Source of the DNA: JAYEIA01 sp964472505
GTDB taxonomy: Bacteria > Bacteroidota > Bacteroidia > Bacteroidales > JAADGE01
NCBI GenBank assembly: GCA_964472505.1
Contig: CAYYQW010000072.1
Coordinates: 1-19,060 of the forward strand
Length of the DNA: 19,060 nt
Direction of reading: 5' to 3'
A program made the position numbers and the translations under genes. Shown piece by piece: positions 14,259-19,060 of this stretch (the first letter of the stretch is position 1; the number at the start of each line of letters is the position of its first letter). The notes below the pieces were generated by a model, which made no database searches, was not told the DNA's origin, and saw only the letters and a list, made by a program, of their open reading frames with translations.

Positions 14259-14534
14259 TTATTTTAGCTTTAACTTTTGGGTTTTGATAAAAGGTCGGTC
14301 TTTCGGCGGAACAGGGTCATAACCGTGTGTTCCCCAAGGATGGCATTTCGACAAACGCCTTAAGCCCAGCCATAGACCTTTACCCGGCCCGTGCCGGCGA
14401 ACAGCTTCCACAAAGTACGAGGAACAAGTTGGCACATGCCTGCAACTTGAAGGCGTGTAGGGAGAAATTACATATTGGTAAACCTTTATGGGACTTATGA
14501 TAATGTAGAATAATATTTGCTTTATGAACTTCAT
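14259..14534 (-). CDS. yidD: Membrane protein insertion efficiency factor YidD
   Basis: A 91-residue small protein with the full YidD signature: an amphipathic N-terminus (MKFIKQILFYIIISPIKVYQ), SPYTPSSCRHVPTCSSYFVE, AVRRHGPGKGLWLGLRRL, and CHPWGTHGYDPVP. YidD assists YidC and Sec in membrane protein insertion at the inner face of the cytoplasmic membrane. It is usually found in the rnpA-yidD-yidC cluster; here it instead heads an operon with an anchored metal-motif protein and a metal exporter. The promoter box at 14571-14578 fits a start at ATG 14534. Confidence 0.95.
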   Translation of the reverse strand: MKFIKQILFYIIISPIKVYQYVISPYTPSSCRHVPTCSSYFVEAVRRHGPGKGLWLGLRRLSKCHPWGTHGYDPVPPKDRPFIKTQKLKLK

Positions 14535-14570
14535 CGAATACGCTTGCTTTATTCAAAAAATATCGGGCTG

Positions 14571-14578
14571 CAAAGATA
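14571..14578 (-). promoter_or_regulatory. -7 promoter box for the yidD operon
   Basis: On the minus strand the site reads TATCTTTG followed by CAG, a near-ideal Bacteroidetes -7 element. It predicts a transcript starting near 14566, about 32 nt before the yidD start codon. No clear -33 element was found. Confidence 0.65.
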
Positions 14579-14869
14579 CAAATGTATTTTTATCCGGAAT
14601 AAGGAAAATATGTAATTTTTTCAATAAAACTAAAAACGGTTGCTAAATATTTTTTTGAGCTGCTGAAGCTGTTTCTGTCTTTATATCTCTGAGAAACGCT
14701 CAGTCTGCTTTGTGAAACAGTCATTACCCTATCTGTAATCAGGGACTTAAAAAACCACAAATTCATCCTAAAGACTAATTATCAAATAGTTAAACTGAAT
14801 TATTCGGAGTCGGATTTATTGAGAAATAAGATAATAAGTAAAAATATGTAGTTATGCTGTTTTCTAATA

Positions 14870-14972
14870 ATTCTGCTTTACGATTTTAAAACCGGCAGGG
14901 CGTTGCCCTGAGCTGATATTTTCTATCCTTTCAGGCTAATAATCAACTCAATGTAATTCCGTAAAGTAGAAC
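14870..14972. repeat. Palindromic repeat-like element with GC hairpin
   Basis: Ends are inverted repeats: attctgctttacg (14870-14882) and cgtaaagtagaac (14960-14972), 11 of 13 complementary. Inside is a tight perfect hairpin cagggc-gtt-gccctg (14896-14910). A second inverted pair, ccggcag (14892-14898) with ctgccgg (14981-14987), overlaps it. The form is that of a non-autonomous palindromic element or structured RNA; only one copy is in the window. Confidence 0.5.
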
Positions 14973-15236
14973 TAACTAAGCTGCCGGAAAAACAAATTTT
15001 GCTGCGCAGCTTCAAATTTTCATAAAACAATTATACTTGTTTATTAAGTTCAATTCACCCGTAACAATTTACGGACATTCCAGCCGGCTATAATTTGGGC
15101 GGGTTTTGAGCATAAACACATTTTTAATTCTACAAAAAATATCAAAAAAAGCAAACAAAACCACTAAACCAAGGTAGAACGAAAAGGCAAAACCGCAGAG
15201 TTTCGGCACAGAGTTTGCTCAAATATAATTAAGCTT

Positions 15237-15255
15237 AAAGCTTCAGTTAAGCTTT
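15237..15255. promoter_or_regulatory. Short hairpin upstream of the sensor gene
   Basis: aaagctt (15237-15243) and aagcttt (15249-15255) form a perfect 7-bp inverted repeat around cagtt, 55 bp before the start codon. A further ttaagctt copy lies just upstream. It could be an operator or a leader hairpin; function is not shown. Confidence 0.3.
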
Positions 15256-15310
15256 GGAATTTAACATAAAAACAGGCATAAAGAACTGTTCAAAAATATA
15301 AGAACTCCGA

Positions 15311-18300
15311 ATGAAAAATTTACACAGAAAAAAAACTGTAATCATAGCCTTTACCCTTTCGTTATTAGTACTAATCCCGATTTTTGCCAAAAACACAAGC
15401 CTATTCGGCATACAACAAAAACCCGAGGCCGACGAGCAAAAGACAGCCATTCCGAAAGGGTTTCCGTACATCACTAATTTTTCGGGAGATGAAACCGAAG
15501 CATTTCCGGTTCAATCCATCAGTCAAGACCAAGATGAGCTGATGCTTTTTTTAAATCGCCGCGGTTTAATTCTGTTTAACGGCTCCGAAGAGCGTTTTAT
15601 TGAATTTGACACAAAGCTGCACAGTTTACGAAAAGATGAAGAAAGCGGAATAATTTATGCTTTAGGAAACAACAACTTTGGCTATTTGGAAAAAACAGCT
15701 TACTACGATTATCAGTTCAACTCATTACTGCCGGAAAATGACAGTATAACCGGATTTAATAAAATTTTGTTTTCCGACAAAAAGGCTTGGTTCGTTGGGC
15801 CGCATGCCGTTTATTCCGTTATAAAAAACAAACCGGATACGGTTGAACTATACTATCAAAACGATTCGATAAGCATAAACGATGCTTTTTTTCTGAAAGA
15901 AAATTTATATATCTGTATTAAAAACAAAGGCTTGTTTAATCTTAAGCGCCACGGAAGAGGAAATTTTGTTTCGCAAGCAGATGAACTAAAAAATTCGGAA
16001 ATTATTTTTCATATCCCTTTTGATAAAAAAATAATATTAGGTACAAATCAAAACAAACTATATCTTTTTGACGGAGAGAATCTTGAAAACTACGAAACCG
16101 AAATTGATGAATATTTTGAAGAAAGTATCATAGCCGGAGCAAGCGATTTTGGTTACAGACGTTTTGTGGTAACGACTTTGAGCGGCGGGGCAGCAATTAT
16201 AAATAAAGATAACGGAAAAGAAGAAGCCCTCATTAATTTTAGAACCGGCCTGCCCGATGATGAAATATTTGCAAGCTACGCAGATTCGGAAACCGGCCTG
16301 TGGCTGTCGCATGAATTTGGTGTAAGCCGTATAATGCCCGACTTGCCCGTAAGCTTCTACGATAATTTCCCCGGTAAAGAAGGTAAAGTGTACGACATCA
16401 GTGTAAAAGACAGCACCTTATATCTTGCCACCGGTCAAGGTGTTTTTTATCTTTCCGAAATCAAAGACTTTAAAGAAATAGAAGAACTGGTAACCACACA
16501 AATACCTCAAAAAGAAACTGACCGTGAAAAAGAAGCGATGGAAGAATCTTTTACGGATAATGAACCCGAACCGGAAAAAACAACAAGCGAAACCAAAGAA
16601 GATACAAAAGAAGAAGAAGAAACCGGTGCTTTAAAAAAGCTTTGGCGTAAAATACGCGGTAAAGATAAAGACAGTGCAAGCAGCGAGGAAAACACTGAAG
16701 TTTCCGAAACGGATGAAAGCAATAAGGAAAGCACTGAAAAGTCTAAAAAAAGAAACAAGAATAGAAATACAAATAATTCGGTACAAAGGACAGTAAGATA
16801 TACCACCGTTAAGCAGTCCAAAAAAGTATATGAACTGCAATCCATAAAATACCAATTTAAGCAGCTCGAAAAAATCACCGGCAAATGCAAACAATTCCAA
16901 GCTTTTGGGAATGGCATACTTACGGCTTCCAACAACGGGCTCTTTTATATAGAAAATATACAAGTAAGCGAAGTATTAGCCGGAGCATACATTTACACTA
17001 TTGCAAAGACTCAAAATCCGGATATAGCCCTGGTACTCACCGACAAAGGCTTGTATAAAGTAAGCTTTGATTCGAAAGAAATAAAAGCACAAAAAGTCAG
17101 TTACGAAACAACTGAGTACACGCCTCTATCTGTAATGAACGGCTATGAAGGAGAAATCTTATTGGCCGGAGTAAATCATCTGAGCGTATTGAATCCTGCA
17201 GGCAATACATACGAAACGGTAAGTTACAGCTTTGAAACACGCTACCCGGAGAACATAACACTTAAAACCGTCAATGATACGGTTTATATCCTGAGCTCGG
17301 AGCAAGCTTATAAATGGACTGAAAATGAATTAAAAGCAGCTCCGAAAATGAATAATTTCCGCTCGGCCGGTTGCGATATGTTTTATCTGCAAAACAATGC
17401 CCTAAGTATTTGTGAAAACGGGACAGCTAATCAGTTTTCAGGTGCCGAAGTATTCACGGATGTACAATTACAAATGCTCTTTACCGAAAAAAACATCAGT
17501 CGAATATACTCTGACCCTGACGGAAATATATGGCTTATAGGCGATTTCAACAGAATAATGAAAATTGATAAACAATCAGCTTTCAGAGGGTTCAGTGATT
17601 TGCAATTAAAAATTGTAAGCTTTCAAGGGAATTTCATGAAAGCGGTTAAAAACAATGAATTGGTAATAAAAGAAGGCTTCGATTCTATTGCGGTTAGAAT
17701 TAGCGCACCCTCCTATTTTAGTCGCGAAGAAGTGAAATACGCCTATACCATCGACGGGGTAACGCGCACTATTGAAGGCGGTAAAGACGGTGCATTTTTC
17801 ATACTGAACAGCTTGCCAACAGGCAAACATGAACTGACAATAAGTGCCCGCGACCAAGTAAACCGTAAAAGCAATACCCTGCAATACACACTTACCGTAA
17901 AAGCTCACTTTTATAATACGGTATGGTTTTATGTCCTTATACTGATTCTGCTAAGCGGAGGCGTTTGGTTTATATCCAACCGGATAAATGCCCGTAAAAG
18001 GCGTTTAGTAGAACTCCATAACCAAGAACTTGAAAAAGAAGTGGAAAGGCGAACGGAAAAAATAAGAAAGCAAAATGAAGAAATTTTAGCGAGAAACCGA
18101 AAAATTGAGCAGCAAAATCAGGAAATAAAAACTCAAAGTACTGAAATTTACGAGAAAAACCGTGAAATTACCGACAGTATCAACTATGCCGAACGTATTC
18201 AATCGGCAGCGCTTCCGCCCGAGGATATTTTAGATGATTTTTTTGATGACCGGTTTATTTTCTTCAAACCTCAAGATATTATCAGCGGCGATTTTTACTG

Positions 18301-18910
18301 GGTGCGTCAATTTCACAATAAAATATTTATTGCAGCCGTGGACTGCACCGGCCACGGAGTTCCGGGCGGCTTTGTAAGTATGCTGGGAATTTCTTTTTTA
18401 AACGAAATCATCGACCGACCGGATATTTCAACCGGAACGGTGCTTAACAAACTCAGAGACAAAGTTATTGATTCTCTGCATCAATCAAAAGAAAACAAAA
18501 GCCGAGACGGTATGGACCTTGCCCTGATAAGCGTCGATACTGAAACACAAGTATTGGAATACTCCGGTGCACATAACCCGCTGATATTAATTCGTAACGG
18601 AGAACTGTATCGGGTAAAAGGCGACCGCATGCCCGTAGGCTACAGCCGCAAAAAAGATACGCCTTTTACAACCCATGAAGTAAATATTCTGAAAGGCGAC
18701 CAATTTTATACATTTTCCGACGGTTTTAGCGACCAATTTGGCGGGGAGCATAAACGAAAGTTTACCTCCGGGCGTTTCAATAAACTGCTCTACGAAATAC
18801 ATTCTCTCACAATGCAAAATCAGAAAAAAACCCTTGAAGAGCTGTTTGAAAAATGGAAAGGCAACATTAGCCAAATGGATGATTTGCTCATTATCGGCAT
18901 TAAGATTTGA
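15311..18910 (+). CDS. Membrane sensor phosphatase: propeller - Y_Y_Y - TM - coiled coil - PP2C (SpoIIE/RsbU-like)
   Basis: A 1199-residue sensor. Residues 9-27 are a signal peptide or anchor (VIIAFTLSLLVLIPIFA). Residues about 45-850 form an outer region with beta-propeller-like repeats of the two-component-regulator type (for example ENLYICIKNKGLFNLKRHG, DPDGNIWLIGDFNRIMKID) and, near 790-860, a Y_Y_Y-like domain. A transmembrane helix lies at about 867-890 and a coiled coil at about 895-960. The C-terminal PP2C domain has metal-binding D994 (SGDFYW), D1011 (DCTGHGVPGG), D1137 (SDGFSD) and D1190 (MDDLLIIG). Such proteins dephosphorylate anti-sigma-factor antagonists or similar partners in response to an outside signal. 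Residues about 390-505 are a charged, low-complexity insertion. No partner gene is visible; the gene is monocistronic here. Confidence 0.9.
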   Translation: MKNLHRKKTVIIAFTLSLLVLIPIFAKNTSLFGIQQKPEADEQKTAIPKGFPYITNFSGDETEAFPVQSISQDQDELMLFLNRRGLILFNGSEERFIEFDTKLHSLRKDEESGIIYALGNNNFGYLEKTAYYDYQFNSLLPENDSITGFNKILFSDKKAWFVGPHAVYSVIKNKPDTVELYYQNDSISINDAFFLKENLYICIKNKGLFNLKRHGRGNFVSQADELKNSEIIFHIPFDKKIILGTNQNKLYLFDGENLENYETEIDEYFEESIIAGASDFGYRRFVVTTLSGGAAIINKDNGKEEALINFRTGLPDDEIFASYADSETGLWLSHEFGVSRIMPDLPVSFYDNFPGKEGKVYDISVKDSTLYLATGQGVFYLSEIKDFKEIEELVTTQIPQKETDREKEAMEESFTDNEPEPEKTTSETKEDTKEEEETGALKKLWRKIRGKDKDSASSEENTEVSETDESNKESTEKSKKRNKNRNTNNSVQRTVRYTTVKQSKKVYELQSIKYQFKQLEKITGKCKQFQAFGNGILTASNNGLFYIENIQVSEVLAGAYIYTIAKTQNPDIALVLTDKGLYKVSFDSKEIKAQKVSYETTEYTPLSVMNGYEGEILLAGVNHLSVLNPAGNTYETVSYSFETRYPENITLKTVNDTVYILSSEQAYKWTENELKAAPKMNNFRSAGCDMFYLQNNALSICENGTANQFSGAEVFTDVQLQMLFTEKNISRIYSDPDGNIWLIGDFNRIMKIDKQSAFRGFSDLQLKIVSFQGNFMKAVKNNELVIKEGFDSIAVRISAPSYFSREEVKYAYTIDGVTRTIEGGKDGAFFILNSLPTGKHELTISARDQVNRKSNTLQYTLTVKAHFYNTVWFYVLILILLSGGVWFISNRINARKRRLVELHNQELEKEVERRTEKIRKQNEEILARNRKIEQQNQEIKTQSTEIYEKNREITDSINYAERIQSAALPPEDILDDFFDDRFIFFKPQDIISGDFYWVRQFHNKIFIAAVDCTGHGVPGGFVSMLGISFLNEIIDRPDISTGTVLNKLRDKVIDSLHQSKENKSRDGMDLALISVDTETQVLEYSGAHNPLILIRNGELYRVKGDRMPVGYSRKKDTPFTTHEVNILKGDQFYTFSDGFSDQFGGEHKRKFTSGRFNKLLYEIHSLTMQNQKKTLEELFEKWKGNISQMDDLLIIGIKI

Positions 18911-18928
18911 TTTTCTGAAAAGCGGAAT

Positions 18929-19060
18929 TGTGGAGTTGTTAAGTTGTGGAGTTGCATAGTTGTGGAGTTGTATAGTCGTGGAGTTGCATATTTGTGGAGT
19001 TGTATAGTTGTGGAGTTGTGGAGTTGTGGAGTTGTGGAGTTGTGGAGTTGTGGAGTTGTG
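18929..19060. repeat. 8-bp tandem repeat, continuing past the window end
   Basis: Sixteen full units plus four bases of an 8-bp repeat with consensus tgtggagt. The first ten units mostly alternate tgtggagt with variants tgttaagt, tgcatagt, tgtatagt or tgcatatt, giving a 16-bp higher-order period; from 19009 on all units are identical. It begins 18 bp after the sensor gene stop codon. Eight is not a multiple of three, so it is not a coding repeat. Confidence 0.95.

Larger units (their letters stand above)
14535..15310. other. Non-coding region between yidD and the sensor gene
   Basis: About 780 bp with no convincing gene on either strand. It holds the yidD promoter, several small inverted repeats (ctgag-aaacg-ctcag near 14688; ctgtttc 14669-14675 with gaaacag 14714-14720), the palindromic element at 14870-14972, the ten-base palindrome gctgcgcagc (15001-15010) flanked by caaatttt repeats, and the hairpin just before the sensor gene. 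No tRNA or known riboswitch was recognised. Confidence 0.6.

Noticed and set aside
14253..14700. Manganese riboswitch (yybP-ykoY type) ahead of the exporter operon
   Set aside because: The predicted leader before yidD is only about 32 nt, and no such structure is visible.
18738..18959. 73-codon frame running into the 8-bp tandem repeat
   Set aside because: It overlaps the conserved PP2C end of the sensor gene in another frame, and its tail is only translated repeat.
18929..19060. CRISPR array
   Set aside because: Units are 8 bp with no spacers.

Overview
The window looks like a chromosomal segment of a Bacteroidetes bacterium. Supporting signs are moderate AT richness, weak Shine-Dalgarno sequences, several close matches to the Bacteroidetes promoter -7 box TAnnTTTG (3133-3140, 3558-3565, 12607-12614, 14571-14578), a lipoprotein with a short lipobox, and a giant sensor protein of the propeller / Y_Y_Y / PP2C (SpoIIE-like) type common in that phylum. 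No tRNA, rRNA, CRISPR array, transposase or integrase gene was seen.

Layout. (1) 1-3560: accessory-looking region with a long KamA-type radical SAM aminomutase gene (176-2362), a RelE/ParE-type toxin-antitoxin pair on the minus strand (2640-3109), and three direct copies of an approximately 60-80 bp dispersed repeat (18-98, 2423-2483, 3375-3455) that separate the gene blocks. (2) 3558-10746: a complete histidine biosynthesis operon hisGDCBHAF(IE) in the enterobacterial order. It has a promoter, a very short leader peptide gene with four consecutive His codons, a 1:2 / 2:3 / 3:4 style transcription attenuator, and a strong perfect hairpin at the end. HisB and HisIE are bifunctional fusions and HisG is the long, HisZ-independent form, so all ten steps from PRPP + ATP to histidine are covered. 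(3) 10759-12579: minus-strand single genes for a four-helix membrane protein, a ChaB-family protein and a coiled-coil lipoprotein. (4) 12674-14534: a tight minus-strand operon yidD - anchored CxxCDHDEH protein - His-rich ArsP_2/putative manganese exporter. (5) 14535-15310: non-coding, with a palindromic repeat-like element. (6) 15311-18910: a 1199-residue membrane sensor phosphatase. (7) 18929-19060: an 8-bp tandem repeat running off the window end.

The most notable point is the unannotated his leader: an 18-codon peptide MIFFSAIHHHHTCSQARW whose His codons lie in segment 1 of an attenuator, with a recognisable antiterminator and an intrinsic terminator just before hisG. The second is that the KamA-like enzyme carries Lys and Asn where lysine 2,3-aminomutase has its two substrate-binding Asp residues, a pattern I recall from glutamate 2,3-aminomutase. 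Everything is read by eye; alignments, folding energies and database searches were not run.
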